Source: Fructobacillus tropaeoli (GTDB taxonomy: Bacteria > Bacillota > Bacilli > Lactobacillales > Lactobacillaceae). Taken from it: a DNA stretch of 64,000 nt. Location of the stretch: the NCBI RefSeq assembly GCF_001047135.2, contig NZ_DF968078.1, forward strand, positions 29,908 through 93,907. The letters are read 5' to 3'. The notes under the pieces were generated by a model, which saw only the letters and a list, made by a program, of their open reading frames with translations, had not been told where the DNA came from and made no database searches. Within the stretch, counting starts at the first letter, position 1; each line of letters begins with the position of its first letter. A program made the translations under genes and the position numbers. Positions 7,196-15,964 of the stretch are shown here, one piece after another.

Positions 7196-8248
7196 TTATT
7201 TGCTTTTGGTTAAGTTCACCAAGATTTTTTCTTCAGATGGATTATCGATTAACGGTAATAACCCCTTCTTCAAAAAATCAGCTAAGCGAATCTCAGAAGT
7301 AATTAGCGGTTCCACCTTGAGTTGGCCATTGGTTACTAAATCAACCGTTTGTTGAAAAGTTTGGCGTGAATAAGCAATGGAAGTCGCAATCCGCACACCC
7401 GCATTCATGAGCTTACGGATATCTAAACGAATTGGCTGCGAAAAAATCGAAACCACCACAACAAAGCCACGCGGTTTCGTTACAGCAACTGCTTGGTCAA
7501 AGGTTTCCTGAACGCCCGCCACCTCAAAAGATGCATCCGCTCCGTCTGGCAAAATTTGAGCAATTTTTTGTTCAACATCCACAACTTGACTCGCATTGAC
7601 CGTGTCAGTCGCCCCCATTTCAAGAGCCTTTTGCAGACGAACTTCTGCCAGGTCAACAACAACAATCCGTGAAGCACCTGCGGCACGAGCGACCTCTGCT
7701 AACAAAACACCAATTGGACCAGCACCAAAAATGACCACAGTCTGACCAAAAGCCAGGTCCGCTTCCTTGACTGCTTGAACGGCAACAGCTGCTGGTTCCA
7801 TTACTGCGGCTGATTTTAACGAAAAGGTCTGTGGCAAATGATAAAGGTTTTGAACCGAAACGTTCGCATAGGGCGCTAGACCACCATCCTTACTCAATCC
7901 AATAAAGCTATAACCATCATAAACATCGACGTCGTCAGAGGATTCTCGCTTGGTAATGGCAGGATTGACCGCCACGTGATCGCCCACCTGAAAATCGTAA
8001 ACATCGGGTCCAACAGCTTCAACCACTCCTGAAAATTCATGACCCAGAACAATCGGTGCCGCTTCATTTGTCAATGGATCAGGGAAAGTCGTTGGAATTA
8101 AGACTGGTCCTTCTTGGTATTCATGAAGATCACTGCCACAAATCCCAGCATAAGCCACCTTAATCGTTACTTCATCGCTGGCCAGTGGTTTAAGATCCAC
8201 TTCTTCAATTCTGATATCTTTGGCTCCATGCCAAACAGCTGCCTTCAT
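7196..8248 (-). CDS. 2,3-butanediol dehydrogenase / acetoin reductase (zinc MDR family), copy 2
   Basis: This 350-residue protein is colinear with copy 1. It shares the catalytic zinc residues (AGICGSDLHEY, LGHEFSG, VMEPAAVAV) and the NAD-binding VIFGAGPIGVL. It also lacks the structural-zinc Cys cluster, reading VNPAITKRESSDDVDVYDGY at that place. The start ATG 8248 follows AGGAG. The two copies differ at scattered sites along their whole length, so this is an old duplication or two separately acquired paralogues. They may differ in stereospecificity or regulation. Each has its own leader, and the palindromes upstream differ between the copies. Confidence 0.85.
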   Translation of the reverse strand: MKAAVWHGAKDIRIEEVDLKPLASDEVTIKVAYAGICGSDLHEYQEGPVLIPTTFPDPLTNEAAPIVLGHEFSGVVEAVGPDVYDFQVGDHVAVNPAITKRESSDDVDVYDGYSFIGLSKDGGLAPYANVSVQNLYHLPQTFSLKSAAVMEPAAVAVQAVKEADLAFGQTVVIFGAGPIGVLLAEVARAAGASRIVVVDLAEVRLQKALEMGATDTVNASQVVDVEQKIAQILPDGADASFEVAGVQETFDQAVAVTKPRGFVVVVSIFSQPIRLDIRKLMNAGVRIATSIAYSRQTFQQTVDLVTNGQLKVEPLITSEIRLADFLKKGLLPLIDNPSEEKILVNLTKSK

Positions 8249-8640
8249 GTAAAACTCCTGTAAAAATCAACGAATTTACCGCAATATGATTGCAATAACA
8301 TTCCAAAGTAATTACAGCATAACAGGAAATCGGATATTTGTCATCACTTTGACGCCGACTGTTTTCTAAATACCAATTTAGAATACTATTCATCAAAAAA
8401 ACTAACAAACGATTGCAACTCCGACCATCACCCCACTGGCAGTGAAACCAGGGCATCATTCCCCATTTCATTTTTCTAGTATTGACCACCCATTTGAAAA
8501 AAATACGCCATTAATTTAGATTGAACATTTGACACCCCTCACTTCGACCACGCTTTTCTATTAATTCTCATCAAATCCTTACTTACGAGAAAAAATTTTA
8601 TATGCTAAGTTGGAATTAATAAGAAAAGGAGCATTGATAA
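8249..8640. other. Divergent intergenic region (392 bp) with two promoters
   Basis: No gene is seen. On the minus strand, TGACAA (8338-8343), 16 bp, TATGCT (8316-8321) is a good promoter for butanediol dehydrogenase copy 2. Just upstream of it lies the 20-bp palindrome TTCTAAAT-ACCA-ATTTAGAA (8364-8383), placed where an activator would bind. On the plus strand a TTACTT, 16 bp, TATGCT promoter near 8580-8607 fits the DUF2798 gene. The middle part, about 8400-8560, shows nothing recognisable. Confidence 0.6.
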
Positions 8641-9108
8641 ATGCCACGTAATTTTAAAGAAGAACTAATTTTCATGTTGATGATGGCCGGCCTGATGGTC
8701 TTGGGTATGTCCATTTACAATATTTACCTCGCTCAGGGACTAACGGATGGTTTCTGGCACGAAGTCATCGTCGGCTACCCTATCGCTTTAATCGTCGCCA
8801 TGGTTTGCGACGGTTTCCTCGTCGGTCCCTTGGCTAAGATGCTAGCTTTCAAGCACATCGTCCCCCGCTTCAAAGCAACTGATGGCCTTCAAATTCCTCT
8901 GACCATTTCCACGCTGATGGTTTTGGGCATGGTTACTTGCATGTCCCTCTTCGGTGTTTTAATCAACGGTCACTCACTGTCCGCCTATCCAAAGGCTTGG
9001 CTTTTCAACCTGCTTTTGGCCTTACCAATGCAAATTTTAGTGGTTGGCCCAATCGCCCGCGCTGTTTTATCAAAGGTCCAAGGAGCTGTTGCACCAGCTA
9101 AAAACTAA
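8641..9108 (+). CDS. DUF2798 family membrane protein
   Basis: The 155-residue protein has four membrane helices in two similar halves. Each half has a PLT- or ELIF-type first helix and ends in a VGPxAxxxL motif (FLVGPLAKML near residue 60, LVVGPIARAVL near residue 140). This duplicated layout is that of the DUF2798 family. AAAGGAG lies upstream of the start. The function of the family is unknown. The gene stands alone between a divergent dehydrogenase and a bidirectional terminator. Confidence 0.8.
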   Translation: MPRNFKEELIFMLMMAGLMVLGMSIYNIYLAQGLTDGFWHEVIVGYPIALIVAMVCDGFLVGPLAKMLAFKHIVPRFKATDGLQIPLTISTLMVLGMVTCMSLFGVLINGHSLSAYPKAWLFNLLLALPMQILVVGPIARAVLSKVQGAVAPAKN

Positions 9109-9131
9109 GCCAGACAAATTTCAACCAACAC

Positions 9132-9194
9132 AAAAAGTATCCGCCAGTACCTCACTGATTTAAAATCAGTCAGACAAACTGGCAGATACTTTTT
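9132..9194. terminator. Bidirectional terminator between DUF2798 gene and DHA2 pump
   Basis: A 17-bp stem with one mismatch (9132-9148 with 9178-9194) begins with A5 and ends with T5, so it works in both directions. A second perfect palindrome, ACTGATT/AATCAGT, sits inside the loop (9154-9170), which makes a double hairpin possible. Confidence 0.88.
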
Positions 9195-9221
9195 CTTTAC
9201 ACTTCAATTGTTGTGAGCGCT

Positions 9222-10607
9222 TTAACCCTTTGGCTCAACTTGCTTTGGCAAAAAGATTGCTGGAATAAACATCACAACGGTAATGGCCATCGACCACCAA
9301 AAGGCGTGTTGATAAGCAACAATGTTAGCACCAAGGACCCGGTGTGTTGAAACATAGGCAGCAACGACAGTCGCTACCAATGCTGAACCGAAGGCGCCAC
9401 CAACGTTTTGGAAAATCCGTGCGCCAATGTTAGCTTGCGGAATCAATTCCTTTTCCATACCCAAGAGAATCGTCGTCATCAGCGGCATAATCACGCCACC
9501 GACCCCAAGACCACGAACAAAAAGCACGGCACTAACAATCCCCATATTCGTGCTAGCGTTAATCCAGCCAAACGAAATTGTCCCAATTAGTGCCAATGAA
9601 AGCGCAAACCAAACTACATAACGGACAACAACGCGATCGAGTAATTTCAATAAAATTGGACGAATCAACAACATCCCAATCCCTTGGGGAAGCAGCCAAA
9701 GGCCCGTTTCCAAAACAGACATCGACTGCCCCTGCTGGAAGTACAGTGGCAAAATCAGCATCGGTCCATTGGTGACCATCCCAGCCAAGACCAAGTTAAT
9801 CGTCGTCGCTGAATAAACCGGTGACTTAAACAAAGCAAGTGGTAAGACCGCCTGATCCTTTTTGTACCGGCCCCAAATCCAGTAGACAACAAAGGCCAAC
9901 AAACCAGCAGTCACATAGAGACGGGTATCAGCATTGTTAAAGCTGGCTAAATCGCCTGCACGGGAAAGGCCATAAATAACGGCAGCCGAACCCAAGCCCA
10001 GCAAGGCAATACCGAAGGCATCGATGCGGGCTGATTTATTCAGATCCGGAATATCCGGCACCTTCCAAAAATTCAAACCGGCTACAATAATCATAATCGG
10101 CACATTAATCCAAAAAATCCATTGCCAATTACCATATTCAACAACAAGGCCCCCAATAATTGGACCGAAAATGGGACCAACCATAATGGGCAGCATGACC
10201 ACCATCATCAGCTTTTGCAAATGTTCACGTGGCGCAATATTGACCAGCATCGTTGTGACCAACGGAATGATCAAGCCGGCCGCAAAACCTTGGACGACTC
10301 GGTACAGAATCAAAGCATTGATATCATGACTCAACGCCGCACCCACCGATGATAAACCAAAGAAAATCTGTGCTGCTAAAAAAACGTATTTTCCATTAAA
10401 GCGCTGCGTTAACCAGCCCAAAAACGGCACAGCAATACTCGTGGACAATACATAGGCCGTAATCATCCACTGCACGTTCGATAGCGTGGTATGCAAATCA
10501 CGACCGATATCATTAATGGCGATATTGGTCATGGTCGTATCAAGCATGGGCGCCAAAAGGCCAAAAGCCAAAATTAGCGCAACATTGCGTATTTTTTTAA
10601 TTTCCAT
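9222..10607 (-). CDS. DHA2-family MFS multidrug transporter
   Basis: The 461-residue transporter has the DHA2 start LLAPMLDTTMTNIAINDIG with the TM1 acidic residue and the motif-C region MVGPIFGPIIGGLVVEYG. Fourteen helices can be drawn. It is a different lineage from the pump at the left end of the window. It is divergent from a TetR regulator, and the shared 147-bp gap carries two related palindromes. Expression is therefore probably derepressed when a substrate binds that regulator. The substrate is not predictable. Confidence 0.88.
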   Translation of the reverse strand: MEIKKIRNVALILAFGLLAPMLDTTMTNIAINDIGRDLHTTLSNVQWMITAYVLSTSIAVPFLGWLTQRFNGKYVFLAAQIFFGLSSVGAALSHDINALILYRVVQGFAAGLIIPLVTTMLVNIAPREHLQKLMMVVMLPIMVGPIFGPIIGGLVVEYGNWQWIFWINVPIMIIVAGLNFWKVPDIPDLNKSARIDAFGIALLGLGSAAVIYGLSRAGDLASFNNADTRLYVTAGLLAFVVYWIWGRYKKDQAVLPLALFKSPVYSATTINLVLAGMVTNGPMLILPLYFQQGQSMSVLETGLWLLPQGIGMLLIRPILLKLLDRVVVRYVVWFALSLALIGTISFGWINASTNMGIVSAVLFVRGLGVGGVIMPLMTTILLGMEKELIPQANIGARIFQNVGGAFGSALVATVVAAYVSTHRVLGANIVAYQHAFWWSMAITVVMFIPAIFLPKQVEPKG

Positions 10608-10645
10608 TTTTCCATTTCCACTCTGTTTAGTTTATTTGAGGAAAT

Positions 10646-10730
10646 AAGGAACAATTTGTTCTCTATTTCAATCCGCTGATTAATATACTCGGCTGCTAAC
10701 TAAAAGTTAATAAGAAACATAATGTTCCTT
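10646..10730. promoter_or_regulatory. Two TetR operators between the pump and its regulator
   Basis: Two palindromes share the half-site AAGGAACA/TGTTC: AAGGAACAATTTGTTCT (10646-10662) and AAGAAACATAATGTTCCTT (10712-10730). The first is close to the pump start and the second close to the regulator start. That suggests one regulator controlling both directions. Confidence 0.7.
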
Positions 10731-10754
10731 ATTTTTTTGTGTTAAACTATTTTT

Positions 10755-11363
10755 ATGGAAAAAGAAACGCGAACAAGAAAACGTGGGTTAGCCCTCGAGC
10801 AGACAATTTACGCAGTGGCACTACGTCTCTTTGATCAAAAGGGCATTGATGCAGTCACTTTTAAAAATGTTGCGCATTACGCCAAAACATCCCGCAGTGT
10901 CTTGTATCGCCGTTGGGACTCACCATCTGCCCTCTTAGTGGATGCCGTCCACCATTGGGCACACGAAAATTCTGGATTTTCAGAGGATTTGGATACGCAA
11001 TCCTTTCCCGATACTGGTAGCCTTCGTGGCGACCTGATTGAAAACGCCAGGCAAATCGAAGGCCTGCATGAACGAATCAACCAATATTTAATTAAATTTA
11101 CACTTTACCAAGCCGTCAACGGTGAAACTATCAATGATGACCTTTTGAAAAAAGCGGAGGAAGGTGCCGTCGAACTCGGAACTTTGTTGGCTACTAGGGC
11201 CATCAATCGTGGTGAATTAAAGGTGATTCCCAGCAAAGAAGTCTTAATGCTCTTGGGTAATATTCGGCGCTACTACTCTTTTATCGCTACCCAGCAAGCG
11301 CCTGACCCCGAAGAATTAATTGACCAAATTGTCTTACCAGCTTGGTTAGCCAACCAGCAGTAA
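10755..11363 (+). CDS. TetR/AcrR-family regulator
   Basis: The 202-residue protein has a TetR N-terminal helix-turn-helix (ALRLFDQKGIDAVTFKNVAH, then SVLYRRWDSPSALLVDAV) and a helical ligand-binding C-terminal part. It probably represses the divergent DHA2 pump and itself through the two palindromes in the gap. No Shine-Dalgarno sequence is seen before ATG 10755. A TAAACT box ends only about 6 bp before the ATG, so the transcript may be leaderless or start within a few bases. Confidence 0.85.
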   Translation: MEKETRTRKRGLALEQTIYAVALRLFDQKGIDAVTFKNVAHYAKTSRSVLYRRWDSPSALLVDAVHHWAHENSGFSEDLDTQSFPDTGSLRGDLIENARQIEGLHERINQYLIKFTLYQAVNGETINDDLLKKAEEGAVELGTLLATRAINRGELKVIPSKEVLMLLGNIRRYYSFIATQQAPDPEELIDQIVLPAWLANQQ

Positions 11364-11400
11364 AATCAGCATTGGCCTGCGGGCCGTTATTCCACCATCA

Positions 11401-11441
11401 AACAAAAACCTTTCAGAAAAACATTTCTGAAAGGTTTTTGT
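11401..11441. terminator. Bidirectional terminator between tetR and alsS
   Basis: A long perfect stem (11401-11418 with 11424-11441, arms AACAAAAACCTTTCAGAA) with A- and T-rich ends serves both convergent genes. Confidence 0.88.
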
Positions 11442-11510
11442 TATTAAGAAAGGTTTGAGGCCGGCGTGCGTTCAACCGAAAGGGTATTTTGAACGATAAC
11501 CGAACCAACA

Positions 11511-13190
11511 TTAGCCCTCAGATTCAATCAACTGAGATCCTAATTCAAAATTGTGTGAATAATCAACTGGGACATCAACAACAACCGGTCCTTCTGTTGC
11601 AAAAGCTTCTGTCAAAACGGCATCAAGGTCAGCTGGCGTTTCAACCCGCAATCCCTTAGCGCCAAAGGCTTCGGCATACTTCACGATATCAATGTTACCA
11701 AAGTCAACACCGGCGGCTTGGCCATCATACTTCATTTCTTCTTGGAACTTCACCATGTCGTAATGAGCATTATCGTTCCAAACAATATGCACCGTGTTCA
11801 ACTGCAAGCGGACAGCCGTCTCCAATTCCATTGCGGAGAAGAAGAAGCCACCATCGCCAGACACGGAAACTGATTTGGCATTCGGACGAACCATCGCAGC
11901 CGCCATTGCCCAAGGAAGGCCGACCCCAAGTGTCTGCATACCATTAGACGTCAAGAAGTGACGAGCGACGTATGACTTAAAGTGACGGGCCATCCAAATA
12001 TAATGTGAGCCAATATCAGTCGAAACCGTCATGTCATCGGTCACGTGCTTTTGCAAAGCCTTGATGACATTCAGTGGATGGTTCAAGTTAGCTTGTGCCG
12101 GCGTGTATGATGGTTCATCTGACGCCTTCAAATCAGCCTTTAACTCTTGCAAAGTGCCCTGACTTTCAGCCGGCACCCGATAACCCGCCACCTTCTCCGT
12201 CAAGAGCGTCAATGATTGAGCCAAATTACCAACTAATTGGCGCGTTGGTACAAAGTTGTTGTCAATTTGAACTGGCGCAACATCCATTGCGACAATCTTC
12301 AAATCGTTTTCCTTGTTCCAATTGCGTGGTTCGTACTCGATGGCATCGTAGCCAACCGTCACAACCAGATCAGATTGCTTGAGCAACTTGTCCCCTGTCT
12401 GGTTACGGAAGAGACCAACCCGACCGAAGTATGATTGGGCCTCCAGTTCACGGGAAATCACACCAGCGCCCTGGAAGGTTTCAACGACAGGCAAAGGCGT
12501 TTGCTTCAATAATGTGTGCAAAGCCGCCACTGTATCGTCGTCTGAGCCACGGGCACCAACAAGCAAGACGGGCAACTTGGCCGCCTTAATTTGTTCAGCC
12601 AACCAGTCTAAATCAGTTAAGGCCGCTGCCCCCTGGCGTGGTTGGTTGACAACTGGCAATGCAGGTCTGGTCACTTCAACATCATCGACATCCTGTGGCA
12701 AAGAAACAAAGGCTGCTCCCCGGTTCGTTCCGTTGGCTGCCGCAAAGGCATTAGCGATAATCTCAGAAATATTGTTTGGATCTTGAATCTCAGAACTAAA
12801 CCAGGTCACGCTTTGAAACAAAGCGGCCGAATTCGTCGATTGGTGCGTCAACCGATACAAGTCACGACGAGGAACCTGACCACCGATGGCCAAAACTGAA
12901 TCACTTTCTGCATTAGCAGTCATCAAGCCCGTTACCAAGTTTCCAACTCCAGGACCAGAAGTGGCAATCACAACCCCAGTCTTACCGGTAATCCGCGAAA
13001 ATGCCTGGGCCATAAAGGCAGCATTTTGTTCATGACGAGTCACGATCAACTTTGGTACCCGCTGTCCTGGTTGTGGGTGCTCCAGTGTCTCAAATAAACG
13101 GTCAATCTTCGCTCCTGGAATTCCAAAAACGAGATCAACTCCGTGATTCACCAGGGAATCTGTGACAATGTCAGCACCATGTTTTTTCAT
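11511..13190 (-). CDS. alsS: Catabolic acetolactate synthase
   Basis: The 559-residue thiamin-diphosphate enzyme condenses two pyruvates to 2-acetolactate. E54 in RHEQNAAFMAQAF is the cofactor-activating Glu. The TPP/Mg motif in the C-terminal third is SGDGGFFFSAMELETA...WNDNAHYDMV. The length and the lack of an acetolactate-synthase small-subunit gene nearby point to the catabolic AlsS type rather than IlvB. No acetolactate decarboxylase gene is adjacent, so acetoin would come from a decarboxylase elsewhere or from diacetyl. The enzyme links to the two butanediol dehydrogenases of this window and depends on thiamin, which the two riboswitch operons supply. Confidence 0.92.
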   Translation of the reverse strand: MKKHGADIVTDSLVNHGVDLVFGIPGAKIDRLFETLEHPQPGQRVPKLIVTRHEQNAAFMAQAFSRITGKTGVVIATSGPGVGNLVTGLMTANAESDSVLAIGGQVPRRDLYRLTHQSTNSAALFQSVTWFSSEIQDPNNISEIIANAFAAANGTNRGAAFVSLPQDVDDVEVTRPALPVVNQPRQGAAALTDLDWLAEQIKAAKLPVLLVGARGSDDDTVAALHTLLKQTPLPVVETFQGAGVISRELEAQSYFGRVGLFRNQTGDKLLKQSDLVVTVGYDAIEYEPRNWNKENDLKIVAMDVAPVQIDNNFVPTRQLVGNLAQSLTLLTEKVAGYRVPAESQGTLQELKADLKASDEPSYTPAQANLNHPLNVIKALQKHVTDDMTVSTDIGSHYIWMARHFKSYVARHFLTSNGMQTLGVGLPWAMAAAMVRPNAKSVSVSGDGGFFFSAMELETAVRLQLNTVHIVWNDNAHYDMVKFQEEMKYDGQAAGVDFGNIDIVKYAEAFGAKGLRVETPADLDAVLTEAFATEGPVVVDVPVDYSHNFELGSQLIESEG

Positions 13191-13229
13191 TTCAAATTTT
13201 CCTTCTTTTTTATTAATTTTACAATTTTC

Positions 13230-13258
13230 AGTCTATGCTTTGTAACTATAAAAGTCAA
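13230..13258 (-). promoter_or_regulatory. alsS promoter
   Basis: On the minus strand TTGACT (13253-13258), 17 bp, TAGACT (13230-13235) precedes the start by about 40 bp. The flanks are very A+T rich. Confidence 0.65.
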
Positions 13259-13385
13259 TTTAGTTCAAAAATTATCAATTTTTTATTTAAATATTAAAAA
13301 TAAACAGTTATTTGAACTTTTTTTTCGAATATCTTGATTATTTTTGCATCTTCATTCTAAAGAAAAAACATAATTTAGTATAAAA

Positions 13386-13412
13386 AGCCCCAACGCGGAC
13401 TGCGCTGGGGCT
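13386..13412 (-). terminator. Terminator of the lepA-like gene
   Basis: A G+C-rich stem (AGCCCCA...TGGGGCT) lies just after the stop at 13422 and is followed on the minus strand by T5. Confidence 0.85.
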
Positions 13413-13421
13413 GATTTTTAA

Positions 13422-15221
13422 TTATTTTAGTGAAAGTAAAGCATTAAAAACGGCTTGTGGTAATTCAATATCGGACTGAGCCGCCTGACGCTTGTTCGCA
13501 CTTTGACGACGAAGCAGCGCCTGCTTCTTCGAGATGCTCCGTGCCTGACCATTGACCGCAGCATTTTTACGCAGAGGTGGTACATCAACACGGGCAACCA
13601 CCCGGCCCTCCACCAACGCCTGAACCGGCATCGGATAAAGGCACCTTGGAATCGTCATTTTCAATTCGTGGACCAATTGTTGCGTCTGCTCGGCCACCCG
13701 TGAGCGATGGGTCACAAAGGCTAGCGCATCGACCTGGGCATAGTTAACCTGCACGTCCACCTTGACCAAATCAGCTTCCTGATAGCCAATGGCTTCCGTA
13801 CTAAACGAAGCATAACCATGTGACAACGATTTTAATTGGTTGAAGAAATCGTAGGCAATTTCGGACAAAGGCATTTGATAGACCAAGCGGACGTAATCGC
13901 CCTGGTTGCCCATATCCATAAACACACCCCGATAATCATCCGCTAATTTCATTAATTGGTTAACCGAATCGCTTGGCGTCATGATGGTTGCCTTGACCAC
14001 CGGCTCCTCAACGGTTAAAATTTGGTCAAAATCAGGAAACTTGGTTGGATTGGTCACTGTCACCGTCTGAATGTCTTGGCCCTTTTGTGCCACTTGAACT
14101 CGGTAAGAAACGTTTGGGGCCGTGACGACAACCTCAATCCCAAACTCCGTTTCGAGGCGCTCTTTAATGATTTGTAGGTGAAAAATCCCTAAGAACCCAG
14201 CACGAAAGCCCGGGCCCATCGCTTCGGATTGCTCATCCCTTAATACAAGGGAGGTATCATTCAAAGCTAATTTTTGCAGCGCCTCCTGCAAGGCATTGTA
14301 GTCGTCAACTGGATAAATGCCGGCATAAACAACCGGCTGACTCTGCTGGTAACCAGGCAAGGCCGTTTTAGTTGGTTGGTTTTGGCTCGTCAACGTATCC
14401 CCAACAGTCACCTGCTTGGGATCTTTAATCCCGGTCACGACATAGCCGACCTCACCGGCGGTCAATTCGTCAACCGGCACCCGGCTTGGCCGATAAATAC
14501 CAACTTCTTTGGCCAACAGCTTTTGACCATTGGCCATCAATTGAAGTGCGGCACCCTTTTTCAGGGTGCCATCGATTACTCGGACCTGGGCAATCACCCC
14601 TTGAAAGGCATCATATTCGGAATCAAAGACGAGGGCCTTGAGGGGACTGTTTTCATCACCGACCGGCGCCGGCAATTCATGAACAATCGCCTCCAAAAGG
14701 TCCGCTATTCCCAAGCCCGTCTTGGCTGAAATATGGTAAATCTTTCGCTCGGCCAAAGCTGGGTCCAACTGTCTGATTTGCTCTTCGCTTTCATCAATTT
14801 GAGCACTCGCAGCATCAATTTTATTTAAGACCGGTAAAATCGGCAGTCCCAATTCATGGGCTAACCGCCAGTTCGCAACCGTTTGTGCTTGCACGCCCTG
14901 GGTTGCATCAACCAAAAGGATGACACCATCGGTTGCTGATAGGCTTTTCGTGACTTCATAGTTAAAGTCAACGTGACCCGGTGTGTCAATCAGATTCAAC
15001 TTGTAATCTTGACCATCCTTGGCCCGATAAGTATTTTGCACCGTCCGTGACTTGACCGTCACGCCGTGCGCTTGCTCCACCCCCATGCTGTCCAATAACT
15101 GGGGCGTCATTTCCCGGTCAGAAACCGTCTTGGTTTCCTCCATGAGTCGGTCCGATAGCGTTGACTTGCCATGATCAATGTGGGAAATAATTGCAAAATT
15201 ACGAATTAATTTAAGGTTCAT
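13422..15221 (-). CDS. LepA/EF4-like translational GTPase, diverged paralogue
   Basis: The 599-residue protein has the full LepA domain order. The GTPase motifs are HIDHGKST (G1), DTPGHVDF (G3) and NKID (G4). EF-G-like domains and the LepA-specific C-terminus (IPRCLYPMPVQALVEG...ALRRQ-type region) follow. LepA back-translocates stalled ribosomes. Several positions that are nearly invariant in ordinary LepA differ: the switch region reads EQAHGVTVK where ERERGITIK is usual, and the C-terminal CYGGDISRKRK segment is replaced by VNGQARSISKKQ. I therefore read it as a second, diverged copy (a lepA2 type, as annotated in some lactobacilli), with the normal lepA elsewhere. GGAG precedes the start. 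Confidence 0.85.
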   Translation of the reverse strand: MNLKLIRNFAIISHIDHGKSTLSDRLMEETKTVSDREMTPQLLDSMGVEQAHGVTVKSRTVQNTYRAKDGQDYKLNLIDTPGHVDFNYEVTKSLSATDGVILLVDATQGVQAQTVANWRLAHELGLPILPVLNKIDAASAQIDESEEQIRQLDPALAERKIYHISAKTGLGIADLLEAIVHELPAPVGDENSPLKALVFDSEYDAFQGVIAQVRVIDGTLKKGAALQLMANGQKLLAKEVGIYRPSRVPVDELTAGEVGYVVTGIKDPKQVTVGDTLTSQNQPTKTALPGYQQSQPVVYAGIYPVDDYNALQEALQKLALNDTSLVLRDEQSEAMGPGFRAGFLGIFHLQIIKERLETEFGIEVVVTAPNVSYRVQVAQKGQDIQTVTVTNPTKFPDFDQILTVEEPVVKATIMTPSDSVNQLMKLADDYRGVFMDMGNQGDYVRLVYQMPLSEIAYDFFNQLKSLSHGYASFSTEAIGYQEADLVKVDVQVNYAQVDALAFVTHRSRVAEQTQQLVHELKMTIPRCLYPMPVQALVEGRVVARVDVPPLRKNAAVNGQARSISKKQALLRRQSANKRQAAQSDIELPQAVFNALLSLK

Positions 15222-15355
15222 TGTTCAGTTTCTCCATTCGAATGCTGTGCACGTTGAATGGGGCTGAAAAGGCTTCAATCCCATTCTGTTATCAGAATGA
15301 GAAGCCAACAAGTTGAATTGTCATAGTGCTTTTCTCCTTTTACTTTGAATAATGG
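15222..15355. other. Gap with two overlapping hairpins
   Basis: Inverted repeats GAATGGG/CCCATTC (15256-15286) and CATTCTG/CAGAATG (15282-15299) overlap at their edges. Neither has a T-run on the minus strand. They may be a weak terminator of the GNAT gene or a leader structure of the GTPase gene. Confidence 0.35.
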
Positions 15356-15895
15356 CTATTCATTAGCCAAACGGTAATAAACATTCATATCGTGATATGT
15401 GCCCGCCCGATATGAGTAATCCGGATGCGTTGTCAGGTAAGCAAAACCGGCAGAACGAATCACACCGTTTGATCCAGGATTCTCAACATCGGCCAAAACA
15501 ATAATTTGGTGCAGGCCCACCACCTGAAATGCATAGTCGCAAAGCGCTTTGGCTGCCGCCGTCATAATTCCCTGCTTCGTATAAGCCTTGGTCAACCAAT
15601 AGCCCAGCTCTGCTCGCCGGTCCACTGCTGAATAGTGATGCAACTCAATCATCCCAATGATTTGACCAGCTCTTTGAATAGTAAAAATCAGCTCCTTACC
15701 CGGTTCGCTGATTTTTAATTGTGACTCAAGATAGGTCAGCGTATCTTGGACAACCTCCGTTTGATCAACAAAAGGTAAAAACTGGCCAATATGCTCGCGG
15801 TCTTGATCCACAACCGTATAAATTTCTTCCGCCATCTCAACTCGAGCGGAAACCAATGTCACCACAGGGTGATTTTGCAACTGAATCTCTGTCAT
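15356..15895 (-). CDS. GNAT acetyltransferase (RimJ/RimL type)
   Basis: The 179-residue protein has the acetyl-CoA fold of the RimJ/RimL class: AELGYWLTKAYTKQGIMTAA (beta4 and the CoA loop), then VVGLHQIIVLADVENPGSNGVIRSAGF, the usual NxxSxxxxxxxGF signature in altered form. Members of this class acetylate ribosomal protein N-termini or small molecules; the substrate here is unknown. I chose ATG 15895 because an AGGGG site lies about 10 nt upstream, while the in-frame GTG at 15904 is too close to it. It probably stands alone. Confidence 0.82.
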   Translation of the reverse strand: MTEIQLQNHPVVTLVSARVEMAEEIYTVVDQDREHIGQFLPFVDQTEVVQDTLTYLESQLKISEPGKELIFTIQRAGQIIGMIELHHYSAVDRRAELGYWLTKAYTKQGIMTAAAKALCDYAFQVVGLHQIIVLADVENPGSNGVIRSAGFAYLTTHPDYSYRAGTYHDMNVYYRLANE

Positions 15896-15964
15896 GGTGG
15901 CCACCCCTTTCAGTTAAAGTTCAGATAGAAGGCATTTTTCTTATTGGTATTTTAACACAGGTTA

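Noticed and set aside
5916..8248. The two butanediol dehydrogenases as a recent duplication
   Set aside because: They differ at many positions along the whole length and have unrelated flanks, so the split is old.
8205..8489. 94-codon minus-strand ORF before butanediol dehydrogenase copy 2
   Set aside because: It runs through the promoter and the start of the dehydrogenase in another frame and has no ribosome site.
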